A stretch of DNA of 50,665 bases from an uncultured Bacteroides sp. (GTDB taxonomy: Bacteria; Bacteroidota; Bacteroidia; Chitinophagales; Chitinophagaceae), in contig CABHOP010000053.1 in the NCBI GenBank assembly GCA_902168085.1, forward strand, positions 1-50,665. Direction: 5' to 3'. How positions within the stretch are numbered: the stretch's first letter is position 1; each line of letters starts with the position of its first letter. Positions 6,689-15,309 of this stretch are shown in pieces. Position numbers and translations under genes: made by a program. The notes under the pieces were generated by a model that saw only the letters and a program-made list of their open reading frames with translations, was not told the DNA's origin and did no database searches.

Positions 6689-6829
6689 CTACCCTTTCAT
6701 GCTGGCTATTATCGGCAGGCAGATGATGAGCACGGTGAGGAAGGTATAGAGGATGATCTCTACCAGGTTGGGCTCTTTTACTTCTTCTTCCGGCTGCGGA
6801 ATGCTGAGTGCTATTTTTTTCTTCTTCAT
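6689..6829 (-). CDS. Small single-pass membrane protein
   Basis: 46 residues from MKKKKIALS. A Lys-rich start, a Pro/Glu-rich linker (PQPEEEVKEP) and one transmembrane helix near the C-terminus (IILYTFLTVLIICLPIIA). The ORF stays open upstream to 6898, but the ATG at 6829, followed by four Lys codons, is the more natural start. Function unknown; could be an accessory subunit of a membrane complex. Confidence 0.5.
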   Translation of the reverse strand: MKKKKIALSIPQPEEEVKEPNLVEIILYTFLTVLIICLPIIASMKG

Positions 6830-6930
6830 AACTGTAAACGGCTGTTTTTGGGTATTGCGTAACCTGCCGCTACCAGTGGCTAAAAAATGTCGTGCCAAGT
6901 GGGGTTATGATTTGTGCCGCCTATACATAA

Positions 6931-6963
6931 TACAAAAACAAACGCAGCCACTTTAGGGCTGCG
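6931..6963 (-). terminator. Terminator of the GNAT gene
   Basis: On the minus strand: CGCAGCC stem, 7-nt loop, GGCTGCG, then a TTTGTTTTTGT tract. About 95 nt after the acetyltransferase stop codon. Confidence 0.65.
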
Positions 6964-7056
6964 CTGCTGTTTCACGGTTTCCTTATACAGGGGCTCTCTT
7001 ATGCATGTAAATAATGCCATGCCAGCCCTGTAAATATTTTCTTAAAATGCATACTG

Positions 7057-7578
7057 TTACAATGCCAGCTTCATCATCACATCGGTCTGCGCATCATCGC
7101 CCACCATAAATATGTGCTTATCGAACACCTGCATGCCCTGCGCCTGGTAAAACCGGATGGCTTTGGCATTATGCTCCCACACGCCCAGCCACAGGTAGCT
7201 TTTGCCCTGCTGCCGTGCCTGCTGCATACAGTGGTGAAACAGTAGCTTGCCTACGTGCTGCCCCTGGTAGGCGGGTAGCACATATATACGTTCCAACTCA
7301 GCACCGGTATCATCTTTTATCTCTGTTTGTGCTGTGCCGGTGTTCAGCTTGCAATAGCCGCATATGGCATCGCCCTGCATGGCAAAGTAAAATGCCGACT
7401 GCGGGTGGGCTATTTCGTTGATTAGTTTTTCTGTTGTAAAGTTGGTATCTATATATGCCTGCATATTTGCTGCGGTGTTATCGGCGGCAAAGGCGGTGGT
7501 AAAGGTTTCTATAGAAATGCTGCACAGCCGTTCGGCATCGGCAGGCTGCACGCGGTATATATGGATTGGGGTATTCAT
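7057..7578 (-). CDS. GNAT family N-acetyltransferase
   Basis: 173 residues from MNTPIHIYRV. Transfers an acetyl group from acetyl-CoA to an amine. The acetyl-CoA loop is visible as LERIYVLPAYQGQHVGKLLF (the Q/R-x-x-G-x-G/A signature, here QGQHVG), followed by the alpha-helix MQQARQQG and a typical end, NAKAIRFYQAQGMQV. Overall layout resembles PaiA-like polyamine acetyltransferases, but the substrate cannot be read from sequence. A longer frame exists to 7626; the chosen ATG starts just before the first strand of the fold. Confidence 0.85.
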   Translation of the reverse strand: MNTPIHIYRVQPADAERLCSISIETFTTAFAADNTAANMQAYIDTNFTTEKLINEIAHPQSAFYFAMQGDAICGYCKLNTGTAQTEIKDDTGAELERIYVLPAYQGQHVGKLLFHHCMQQARQQGKSYLWLGVWEHNAKAIRFYQAQGMQVFDKHIFMVGDDAQTDVMMKLAL

Positions 7579-7711
7579 AAATTGCAATTTACGAGGTATC
7601 GGCATGTATAGATAGTTTCTAACCAACAGGCGTTTACAGCCCTATATTGTCACACATTTATGCCGCGGCAATGCTTATTTATTTATCTTTATATATAAAC
7701 CAACGCTCCCT

Positions 7712-8554
7712 ATGATAAGACTTTATACACTTTTAGCCTTGCTGCTTTGCAGCTACACATCGCAGGCGCAAAAGATACGCTTTACAGACACTACGAATGA
7801 GTGGACGTATGTGGTTAAAAATCCGTTCAATGGGCCACTCCCAGCTACAGTTTACGTATTCAGGTATACGGGAGATTCTATCGTTAATAGCATCTCATAC
7901 CAAAAGCTTACTGAAAACAGAACTACTGTACCCATATTACTGGTAAGAGAAGATACACTTGCCGGAAAGGTATATTATCGCTCTGTGAGAGATACTGCAG
8001 AGCGTATTTTATACGACTACAACATGGCCATAGGCGACACGCTGGGCTTTTCAGAATCCTGTCCTATAATATTGGATACGGTTTATACAATATACATTGG
8101 TGGCTATGCCCACAAACTGCAGCTATATGGCGGCCAAGCAGTTTTAGAAGGCATAGGCATACTGAGGGAGATATTTAATGTAGTTTGCACGCACCCAGAT
8201 ATGTGGGGTGCTGTAGAGTGCTTCAAGAACAAAGGAAATATTATCACTGTAACGGATTCACGGAGTGGCTTTACACTTTCCCCTGCCACCTGCTTGTTAT
8301 CTGTAGATGATGCAGTAATGTCACCTGCCACCCTTTCCCCCAATCCCATAGATGAAACCAGCACCTTAAGGTTTAAAACGCCGGTGACGGGCACGCTGAT
8401 GATTACCAATGCTATGGGGCAGGTAGTAGCGCAAGTGCAGTTGCAACAGCAATATGAAGTGCGCATCGGCCATAGGATATCGGCACCGGGGGTATATTTC
8501 TACCGCTTTTCGGGGGTAGATGGGGTGGCTACCGGTAGTTTTGTGAAAGAATAG
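7712..8554 (+). CDS. Secreted T9SS cargo protein with C-terminal sorting domain
   Basis: 280 residues: signal peptide (MIRLYTLLALLLCSYTSQAQ), a beta-rich central domain of unknown role, and from about residue 205 a Por-type C-terminal sorting domain: LSPNPIDETSTLRF, then MITNAMGQVVAQVQL and GVYFYRFSG with final FVKE. This tail directs export by the type IX secretion system and surface anchoring or release. TATCTTTA at 7684-7691 is a possible -7 box. Monocistronic, and convergent with the next gene. Confidence 0.8.
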   Translation: MIRLYTLLALLLCSYTSQAQKIRFTDTTNEWTYVVKNPFNGPLPATVYVFRYTGDSIVNSISYQKLTENRTTVPILLVREDTLAGKVYYRSVRDTAERILYDYNMAIGDTLGFSESCPIILDTVYTIYIGGYAHKLQLYGGQAVLEGIGILREIFNVVCTHPDMWGAVECFKNKGNIITVTDSRSGFTLSPATCLLSVDDAVMSPATLSPNPIDETSTLRFKTPVTGTLMITNAMGQVVAQVQLQQQYEVRIGHRISAPGVYFYRFSGVDGVATGSFVKE

Positions 8555-8562
8555 GATAAAGA

Positions 8563-9297
8563 CTATTTCAACAACGAAGGCAATAAAGCAGGGGGGATGG
8601 ACGCATATCCATTTTGGGCAGACATAAGTATTATATAGCAAGTATCTTCTTTCATGATAATGGCAAGGGCTATACTATTGTCTATACGTTTTAATAATGG
8701 CATGTCTATCGATGCAGCTATATCAGGCTTAGAGTTATCATTTACCAAAATGCTTATTTCACCATTTTTCAAGTGATAATATAGCATGCTATCTCCACAT
8801 TTCATTTTCGTTACGTAAGAACTTTTTAGCTGTACTTCTATTCTGCTTAAAGAGGTATCTGATATACTGTGAAGCAATTCAGGATTGTGGCTCCAAGCTA
8901 CAGAATATACTCTCCAAGTAGGTTTGTTTACAGATCCGCGCATCACCTTCACATCGTGTATGTTTAATTTAACATTAGGGTATGAAAAGACAGCAATCGT
9001 ATTGCTATTCCTATAGTTCAGTGTCGAAACAGGGGTGTGAAGTTTATAATAGCCAGTGCTTACATAAGTAATATTCTTTAAGCTATCGGAACGAAAAAGG
9101 CCAGCATAGTTATCCGGGATTTTTTTATTAATATTTGTGAGCACCTTGAAGCTTTTGCGTGCTTCGCTAATAAGTATCCACAGAAAATATAAGATTGCAA
9201 TTCCAATTAACGTACGTATAATATACCTGCTTCGGTACAGGAATAGCCTGAAAGAGTAGGATAATAACTTAATTATATAAATGAAACGCCGCAACAT
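8563..9297 (-). CDS. AT-rich membrane-anchored hypothetical protein
   Basis: 244 residues with one N-terminal transmembrane helix (about 29-44, LIGIAILYFLWILIS) preceded by many Arg/Lys (positive-inside), so the rest is extracytoplasmic. The large domain is beta-strand-like with no motif I recognise. Codon use is noticeably more AT-rich than the ABC transporter and T9SS cargo on either side, hinting at separate ancestry. It ends 8 nt from the converging T9SS cargo gene. Confidence 0.55.
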   Translation of the reverse strand: MLRRFIYIIKLLSYSFRLFLYRSRYIIRTLIGIAILYFLWILISEARKSFKVLTNINKKIPDNYAGLFRSDSLKNITYVSTGYYKLHTPVSTLNYRNSNTIAVFSYPNVKLNIHDVKVMRGSVNKPTWRVYSVAWSHNPELLHSISDTSLSRIEVQLKSSYVTKMKCGDSMLYYHLKNGEISILVNDNSKPDIAASIDMPLLKRIDNSIALAIIMKEDTCYIILMSAQNGYASIPPALLPSLLK

Positions 9298-9385
9298 AGT
9301 GTTGTTAACAAGATAAAAAAATCCATCATCATAAAATTTAAAGCATAAATCACAAATACCTATATATGCGGTGGTAGTTTCCCCC

Positions 9386-9393
9386 TACCTTTG
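9386..9393 (+). promoter_or_regulatory. -7 box (TACCTTTG) of the ABC exporter gene
   Basis: Exact match to TAnnTTTG, ending 8 nt before the ATG at 9402; no clear -33 TTG. Confidence 0.5.
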
Positions 9394-9401
9394 CATGTTC
9401 T

Positions 9402-11201
9402 ATGAAATTATTGTTACAGTATTTAGCTCGGTATAAATGGCTTATCGTTTTGGCGTTGTTGTTGGCGGCTATCAACCAGGTGTTCTCCCTGCTCGACCCG
9501 TACATCTTTGGTAAGTACATTATTGACCCCTACGCCAAACAACCCGATAAGTGGACAGAACAACAGTTCATCTCCGGCATCATCACCGGCCTGCTGCTGC
9601 TGGTGGGTACGGCCATGGTGAGCCGTATAGCCAAGGCCTTCCAGGATTATGCGGTAAATGTTATCATACAAAAATTTGGCGCCCGCCTGTACACAGATGG
9701 CCTGCGCCATGCCCTGCAGCTACCCTACCAGGAATTTGAAGACCAGCGCAGCGGTGAAACACTGAGTGTGCTGCAAAAAGTGCGTGCCGATTGTGAAAAA
9801 TTCATCAATGCCTTTGTAAACATTTTGTTTACTACTATAGTAGGTATCGTATTCGTAGTGGTATATGCGCTAAGGCTGGATGCAGGCCCGTGGATCGTAC
9901 TGCTATACGTAGCCGGTGCGGGTATATTGGGCTGGCTTACCAATGTGCTGAGTAAAAAGATAAAAGGCATACAGAAAAAGATAGTGGGCGAAACTACGGC
10001 ACTGGCCGGTAGCACTACCGAAAGCCTGCGTAATATAGAACTGGTAAAAAGCCTGGGCCTAACCAACCAGGAAATAGACCGGCTGAATGCTACTACCATC
10101 AAGATACTGGGACTGGAACTGAAGAAGGTACGCAGCATACGCAGTATATCTTTTGTGCAGGGGACGTTTGTAAACTTCCTGCGCCAGTGTATCATGTTTG
10201 CACTGCTGTACTTCATCTTCCGCAATGAACTGACACTGGGCCAGATGGTGACCATGCAGTTCTATACGTTCTTCATCTTTGGCCCGCTGCAGGAAATGGG
10301 TAATGTGATAATGGCGTATCGCGAGGCAGAAGCATCGCTGGGTAATATGAAAACCCTGATGAGCAAGGAAACAGAACGCAAACCTGCCAATCCGCAAACA
10401 CTGAACGAGATAGCACACCTACGTTTTGATGGCGTTAGCTTCCAGCACAATACAGCGAACCGCCCGGCGCTTGAGAATATATCCTTCGATGTGAACCTGG
10501 GCGAAACAGTAGCCTTTGTAGGCCCCAGCGGTAGCGGTAAAACCACGATGGTGAAACTGCTGGTAGGTTTGTATCACCCCAACAAAGGAAAGATATACTA
10601 CAATAACATAGCTGATACAGATATAGATTTTGATGAGCTACGCCGCCAGTTGGGTTTTGTAACACAGGATACGCAGCTATTCAGCGGTACTATTAAAGAG
10701 AACCTGCTCTTCGTAAACCCATCGGCCACCGATGAGCAGATACTGGAAGTATTGACCAAGGCATCGTGCAACAACCTGCTATCCCGTGCCGAGAATGGTA
10801 TAGATACCATGATAGGTGAAGGTGGCCTGAAACTGAGTGGCGGGGAACGCCAAAGGCTGAGTATAGCCCGTGCATTGCTGCGCCACCCCAGGCTGATGAT
10901 ATTTGACGAGGCTACCTCTGCACTCGATTCACTGACGGAAGACGACATCAGCCAGACGATACGCGAGATAACACAGCAAAGGCAGCATATCACCGTAATG
11001 ATAGCCCACAGGCTGAGCACTATTATGCATGCCGATAAGATATTTGTACTGGAGAAAGGTAATATAGTAGAGGTAGGCACGCACATGAGCCTGATAGAAG
11101 AAAAAGGTCTGTACTACGCTATGTGGCGCCAGCAGATAGGCGAACGCAAAGAAGTACGCGCAGGCAACGGTATGGCTGCTATGCCACGCACTGCCAAATA
11201 A
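9402..11201 (+). CDS. ABC exporter, permease fused to ATPase (MsbA-like)
   Basis: 599-residue half transporter that dimerises to export lipids, peptides or drugs. Residues 1-310 hold six transmembrane helices (type IV exporter fold). The nucleotide-binding domain shows Walker A GPSGSGKTT (374-382), Q-loop Gln422 (TQDTQLF), signature LSGGE (478-482), Walker B LMIFDE with catalytic Glu503 and the H-loop His536 (IAHRLST). All catalytic positions are intact. Single-gene unit with its own terminator at 11236. The substrate is not predictable; a second MsbA-like protein lies at 40801-42624. Confidence 0.95.
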   Translation: MKLLLQYLARYKWLIVLALLLAAINQVFSLLDPYIFGKYIIDPYAKQPDKWTEQQFISGIITGLLLLVGTAMVSRIAKAFQDYAVNVIIQKFGARLYTDGLRHALQLPYQEFEDQRSGETLSVLQKVRADCEKFINAFVNILFTTIVGIVFVVVYALRLDAGPWIVLLYVAGAGILGWLTNVLSKKIKGIQKKIVGETTALAGSTTESLRNIELVKSLGLTNQEIDRLNATTIKILGLELKKVRSIRSISFVQGTFVNFLRQCIMFALLYFIFRNELTLGQMVTMQFYTFFIFGPLQEMGNVIMAYREAEASLGNMKTLMSKETERKPANPQTLNEIAHLRFDGVSFQHNTANRPALENISFDVNLGETVAFVGPSGSGKTTMVKLLVGLYHPNKGKIYYNNIADTDIDFDELRRQLGFVTQDTQLFSGTIKENLLFVNPSATDEQILEVLTKASCNNLLSRAENGIDTMIGEGGLKLSGGERQRLSIARALLRHPRLMIFDEATSALDSLTEDDISQTIREITQQRQHITVMIAHRLSTIMHADKIFVLEKGNIVEVGTHMSLIEEKGLYYAMWRQQIGERKEVRAGNGMAAMPRTAK

Positions 11202-11235
11202 GAAGTTTAGGTTTAACTATAGACACTGCATCATT

Positions 11236-11261
11236 AGCCCCTGTAACAAGGGGCTTTTTTA
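11236..11261 (+). terminator. Terminator of the ABC exporter gene
   Basis: 7-bp stem AGCCCCT/AGGGGCT with a 6-nt loop, then six T. Confidence 0.85.
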
Positions 11262-11326
11262 TTGTATTCATTTCGGTAATTTTAAAGAACCAACTGGTTT
11301 AACTCCCACCTTAAAAACATTGCATT

Positions 11327-11989
11327 ATGAAACAGGCAGCCTGTTTTCTGTTTATGCTGGTAAGCTTTGGCACGTATGCACAACAACGTACTTATAACAA
11401 AGTACTGGCATCGGCGCTGGATAGTATATACTATGCGGACCAAAATGGCAGAATGAAAATTGACAGTATAGAAAAGCAATACGGACCCCGGTCGGCAGAG
11501 ATGATGGCGCTATGGGAGGATATTCAATACCGTGATTCCATAAACGTTATAAAAGTAACAACACTGCTGGACACATATGGCTGGCCGGGAAAAGATGAAG
11601 TGGGAGAAACCGCAGCATCGGCAGTATTCCTGGTGATACAACATGCCGACCTGAAGGTGCAGGAAAAATACCTGCCCCTGATGCGCGAGGCTGTAAAGCA
11701 AAAGAAAGTATGGCCCCAACAACTGGCACTGCTGGAAGACCGCATAGCAGTGCGCAATGGTAAGAAGCAAATATACGGTTCGCAGTTGAGCGGAGACGGA
11801 AGTGGCACCTACCAGATAGACCCGCTGGAAGACCCGCGCAATGTAGATAAAAGGCGTGCAGCAGTAGGTTTAGGGCCTTTGGCCGACTACCTGAAACGCT
11901 GGAATATAGTATGGGATGCGGAAGAATACATAAAGAATGCACCCATTACCGAAAAAGCCTATTATGAAAAATATGGCGGCAGGCAATAA
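11327..11989 (+). CDS. Secreted DUF6624-like protein
   Basis: 220 residues with a signal peptide (MKQAACFLFMLVSFGTYAQQ). The core WPGKDEVGETAASAVFLVIQHAD, KYLPLMREAV, LLEDRIAVRNGKKQIYGSQ matches what I remember of DUF6624: a conserved IQHAD, LPLM/L-REAV and LEDR-x-GKKQIYG series. These may form a helical active-site cleft, but no activity is established. Sits alone between the ABC exporter terminator and the HxlR regulator. Confidence 0.75.
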   Translation: MKQAACFLFMLVSFGTYAQQRTYNKVLASALDSIYYADQNGRMKIDSIEKQYGPRSAEMMALWEDIQYRDSINVIKVTTLLDTYGWPGKDEVGETAASAVFLVIQHADLKVQEKYLPLMREAVKQKKVWPQQLALLEDRIAVRNGKKQIYGSQLSGDGSGTYQIDPLEDPRNVDKRRAAVGLGPLADYLKRWNIVWDAEEYIKNAPITEKAYYEKYGGRQ

Positions 11990-12093
11990 TTGCAGGTTCA
12001 CCTACACAATGTTTTATTATTGAAGACGCTACTGTTTTTCATTTTCTGCAAATAACAGTATTGCCTAACTTTAAGCACCTAATTCTGAGACCT

Positions 12094-12489
12094 ATGTACG
12101 AGAAAAAGATAAAGGAGGACATGGATTGCGGCATCACAGTAGCAATGAAAGTATTTGGTGCCAAGTGGAAACCCTGCATAATAGATTGTATAGCCAAAGG
12201 CTATGGCCGCCCCAGTGAAATACACCGCCGCATACCCGAAGCGGCACCACGCGTACTGGATATGCAACTGAGCGAACTGTATGATATGGGCGTGGTAAGC
12301 AAAACCACCGGCACGGGCTTCCCGCTGATAAGTGAATATAAACTGACAGAACTGGGAGAAAGCATCGTACCCATCGTTACGGCGATAGATACGTGGGGTA
12401 TGAACTATATACAAACGAACCAGGGCAAGCCGGGCAGGAATTGTGTAACACCTGCACAGGCTGCATTGCCTGTTTCCGTTACGATTTAG
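12094..12489 (+). CDS. HxlR-family transcriptional regulator
   Basis: 131 residues from MYEKKIKED. The HxlR winged helix is clear: the conserved Cys (MDCGITVAM), GAKWKPCIIDCI at helix 1, SEIHRRIPEAAPRVLDMQLSEL as the HTH, then a wing and SEYKLTELGESIVPIV, DTWG. Family members sense redox or electrophile signals through that Cys and usually control a neighbouring gene. Here the next gene (DUF2306, minus strand) converges and overlaps by 11 bp, so control of it is not implied by a shared promoter. TTG at 12061 would extend the N-terminus by 11 residues; I prefer the ATG. Confidence 0.85.
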   Translation: MYEKKIKEDMDCGITVAMKVFGAKWKPCIIDCIAKGYGRPSEIHRRIPEAAPRVLDMQLSELYDMGVVSKTTGTGFPLISEYKLTELGESIVPIVTAIDTWGMNYIQTNQGKPGRNCVTPAQAALPVSVTI

Positions 12490-13129
12490 CCTTGCGGCTC
12501 AGCCACATTTCGTATACATACAGCGGCACCGACCAGCCCAGCCAAAAGAACGATGGCGATATATCCTCGAAGCTGCCGAGCTGCTGTACCATGCTTGTTT
12601 TCAATAACAGCCCCGATACCATGAATGCCATCGTTACCAGGTAGCTGCGCACCATCCACTGCCTGTGCAGGTTGAATTTCTTTTTGATAGCTGCATAGTA
12701 AGCGATGAAGGTAGAAGTGATCCATACCATAGCCCATACCTGTACAGAAAAGGCATAAGCCCAGTTGACATCGTATGCCGTAGTGAAGGCGAGTATCGCA
12801 GCCGTAACGCTACTGGTAAGCACAGCCAGCAAGTATAGAAATCCTATCAATCGGTGCAGCTTCCAGCTATAGTTGCGCAGCCTGGGCCAGAACTGTATCA
12901 GCCCCGATAGCAAAGCCCCTCCACCAGCAGTAATATGCAGGATAATAGCATAGCGCACCGGGAAGTATTTACCCATAGCCTCCGGTGTCATAGCCAGTAA
13001 TCTATCTGCCCCGTGCATGAAGAGCCAGGTGAAGTAAAAAAGTACACCCCATAACAATATGCGCAGTATATCTTTCTTATCGGGGCGGAATGTTTTAGGC
13101 AGTTTCTTATCTCCATTCAATGTTTGCAT
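12479..13129 (-). CDS. DUF2306-like integral membrane protein
   Basis: 216 residues, about six transmembrane helices. Conserved family-type features are GGGALLSGLIQFWPRLRN, KLHRLIGFLYLLAV and LHRQWMVRSYLVTM, in which the His residues inside or next to helices recall haem-binding cytochrome b561-type proteins; haem binding is only a suggestion. Function unknown. Its 3' end overlaps the HxlR gene by 11 bp in convergent orientation. Confidence 0.8.
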   Translation of the reverse strand: MQTLNGDKKLPKTFRPDKKDILRILLWGVLFYFTWLFMHGADRLLAMTPEAMGKYFPVRYAIILHITAGGGALLSGLIQFWPRLRNYSWKLHRLIGFLYLLAVLTSSVTAAILAFTTAYDVNWAYAFSVQVWAMVWITSTFIAYYAAIKKKFNLHRQWMVRSYLVTMAFMVSGLLLKTSMVQQLGSFEDISPSFFWLGWSVPLYVYEMWLSRKAKS

Positions 13130-13259
13130 AATCCTTTGTTTGCAGCAAACATCCTTTAACCATGCAAATCAGAAAATAACCGATAAAAGATTCGGTATGC
13201 GGAGTGGCTACAGTAGCTGGTTTCAGGAAATCATAATACTTCGTTAACTTGCTATCACT

Positions 13260-13619
13260 ATGCGTATCTCTACAATACTACTGGCGGCTGCTACTTTATT
13301 TACCGTATCGTCGTGCGACCCTGCCGGCACGGAATACTTTATAGTGAAGAACAATACTGACAAAAAAATAGTAGTGACCACGGAAACCGAAACACGCACC
13401 GTACCTGCCCACGCGCAGTATGATGTAACGCAGAAATCGGGTGTAGGTAAGGGCGATGACAATAATGCAGGTGAGCAAACCAACACAGGGCTGAAAAGCA
13501 TTACGCAGGATGGTAAAGAATACAAGAAAGCATACGCTACCTACCAAGATTGGAGCAGAGAACGCCTGGATGTACGCACCATGCGCTATACTATTTTTGT
13601 AGAGCAGAGTGATTTTTAA
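13260..13619 (+). CDS. Small lipoprotein, hypothetical
   Basis: 119 residues. Lipobox at residues 16-19 (VSSC) followed by Asp; mature part about 100 residues, mostly beta-strand (YFIVKNNTDKKIVVTTETETRTV) with a polar loop containing GKGDDNNAG. Begins like a domain that binds a counter-ion or partner in the periplasm, but no family is recognised. It converges on nadB, 9 nt away. Confidence 0.7.
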   Translation: MRISTILLAAATLFTVSSCDPAGTEYFIVKNNTDKKIVVTTETETRTVPAHAQYDVTQKSGVGKGDDNNAGEQTNTGLKSITQDGKEYKKAYATYQDWSRERLDVRTMRYTIFVEQSDF

Positions 13620-13628
13620 ATAGCTATT

Positions 13629-15227
13629 CTATAGCACAATATTTTGCAGTAATTCACTTTTATTGGGGTAATCGGTATTATAGTGCAGCCCCCTGCTTTC
13701 TTTACGAAACTGGGCGCTTTTTACTATCAGGTAGGCGGTGGTTATCAGGTTGCGCAACTCGCATAGCTGTGGCGATACGGTAGCGCTTTTATACAGCTCT
13801 TCGGTTTCGGCATGCAGCAGGTCTATACGACTCAAGGCGCGCTGCAGGCGCACGTCGTTACGCACAATGCCGACATAGTCGCTCATTACCAGTTGTATCT
13901 CTTTCAGGCTTTGGGTTATCAATATCATCTCGCGTGGTTGTGTGGTGCCACCTGCATTCCAGTCGGGTATCGCATCGTTAAATTCCAGCGTACCTATCAC
14001 AGCCGCTGCATCTTCAGCACAGCGGTGTGCAAATACCAGCGCCTCCAGCAATGAATTGGAAGCAAGGCGATTGGCGCCATGCAGGCCCGTGCTGGCACAT
14101 TCACCACAGGCGTATAAATGCTGTATGCTGGTGCCCCCATGTTCATTAGTCTTAACACCGCCGCAGCAATAGTGTGCCGCAGGCGCTACGGGTATCATCT
14201 GCTCCATCACATCTATACCTATGCTTTTGCATTTGGCATAAATATTCGGGAAGTGCGCTTTGAATTTCTCTGCATCCATATGGCGGCAGTCGAGGTACAC
14301 ATGCTCGGTACCTGTGCGCTTCATTTCATTATCTATGGCGCGCGCCACTACATCGCGCGGGGCCAGGTCGGCACGCGGGTCGTAGCCGGCCATAAAGGCT
14401 TCGCCCTGTTTGTTTCGTAAAATGCCGCCATCGCCACGTACTGCTTCTGTAATGAGGAAGGATGGGCTGACCCCCGCCTCGTACAAAGCCGTAGGGTGAA
14501 ACTGGATGAACTCCATGTTTTCTATCCTGGCCTTGGCGCGGTAAGCCATCGCTATGCCATCGCCCGTGGCTATTTTAGGATTGGTAGTAGTGCGATATAC
14601 CTGCCCTACACCACCCGATGCCATCAGCGTAACCTTGGCCAGTATCTTCTCTATATTATTTGTCTGTGTGTTCAATGCATATACACCATAGCACTGTATA
14701 TCGGGTGCCGACTTGGTTACCAGCATACCCATATGGTGCTGTGTAATGATATCGAGCACAAACCAATGGTTGTGTATCTGTATGTTGGGGTATTTCTTTA
14801 CTTCTGCTACCAGTGCGCGTTCTATCTCGAAACCCGTAATGTCTTTATGGTGCAGTATGCGAAATTCGGAGTGGCCGCCTTCACGCCCACGCATATATGC
14901 ACCGTCCGGTTCTTTATCAAAGCGCGCCCCCCAGTCTATTATCTCGTTCACACGTTCGGGGCCTTCTTTCACTACTATCTCTACTATCTTCCTGTTGCAC
15001 AGCCCGTCGCCGGCTACCAGCGTATCTTCTATATGCTTGTCGAAGCTGTCATTCTCCGTATCATTCACCACCGCTATACCGCCTTGCGCATACTTGGTAT
15101 TGGTTTCATCGGTATTGGCTTTGGTGAGTATGGTTATCGTCTTGTTGGGAAAACGTTGTGCTGTTTTGGCGGCAAACGTAAGCCCTGCAATGCCCGAGCC
15201 TATGATAAGAAAATCTGTCTTCAACAT
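13629..15227 (-). CDS. nadB: L-aspartate oxidase
   Basis: 532-residue FAD enzyme that oxidises L-aspartate to iminoaspartate, the first step of de novo NAD synthesis with quinolinate synthase NadA. FAD-binding GSGIAGL (10-16), the active-site region RGREGGHSEFRILHHKD, FHPTALYEAG and the conserved C-terminal flavin segment GECASTGLHGANRLASNSLLEALVFAHR are all present. Length fits the family. nadA and nadC are not nearby. A hairpin at 15245-15279 sits 18 nt before the start codon. Confidence 0.95.
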   Translation of the reverse strand: MLKTDFLIIGSGIAGLTFAAKTAQRFPNKTITILTKANTDETNTKYAQGGIAVVNDTENDSFDKHIEDTLVAGDGLCNRKIVEIVVKEGPERVNEIIDWGARFDKEPDGAYMRGREGGHSEFRILHHKDITGFEIERALVAEVKKYPNIQIHNHWFVLDIITQHHMGMLVTKSAPDIQCYGVYALNTQTNNIEKILAKVTLMASGGVGQVYRTTTNPKIATGDGIAMAYRAKARIENMEFIQFHPTALYEAGVSPSFLITEAVRGDGGILRNKQGEAFMAGYDPRADLAPRDVVARAIDNEMKRTGTEHVYLDCRHMDAEKFKAHFPNIYAKCKSIGIDVMEQMIPVAPAAHYCCGGVKTNEHGGTSIQHLYACGECASTGLHGANRLASNSLLEALVFAHRCAEDAAAVIGTLEFNDAIPDWNAGGTTQPREMILITQSLKEIQLVMSDYVGIVRNDVRLQRALSRIDLLHAETEELYKSATVSPQLCELRNLITTAYLIVKSAQFRKESRGLHYNTDYPNKSELLQNIVL

Positions 15228-15240
15228 ACTGTATGGGTAT

Positions 15241-15279
15241 TAAAGCAAAACGGTTCCTTAATGAAAGGAACCGCTTTGC
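15241..15279 (-). terminator. Hairpin between the DUF6029-like gene and nadB
   Basis: Stem GCAAAGCGGTTCC/GGAACCGTTTTGC, one A-C mismatch, 9-nt loop, then TTTAAT on the minus strand. It follows the stop of 15310-16899 and ends 13 nt before the nadB start, so it can terminate the first gene and shape the nadB leader. Confidence 0.55.
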
Positions 15280-15309
15280 AATTTAAGTATTTATGACCGA
15301 AGTACTGTA

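Noticed and set aside
12486-13129. Overlapping small frames in the DUF2306 region
   Set aside because: Shadows; only the 216-residue frame has a membrane-protein pattern.
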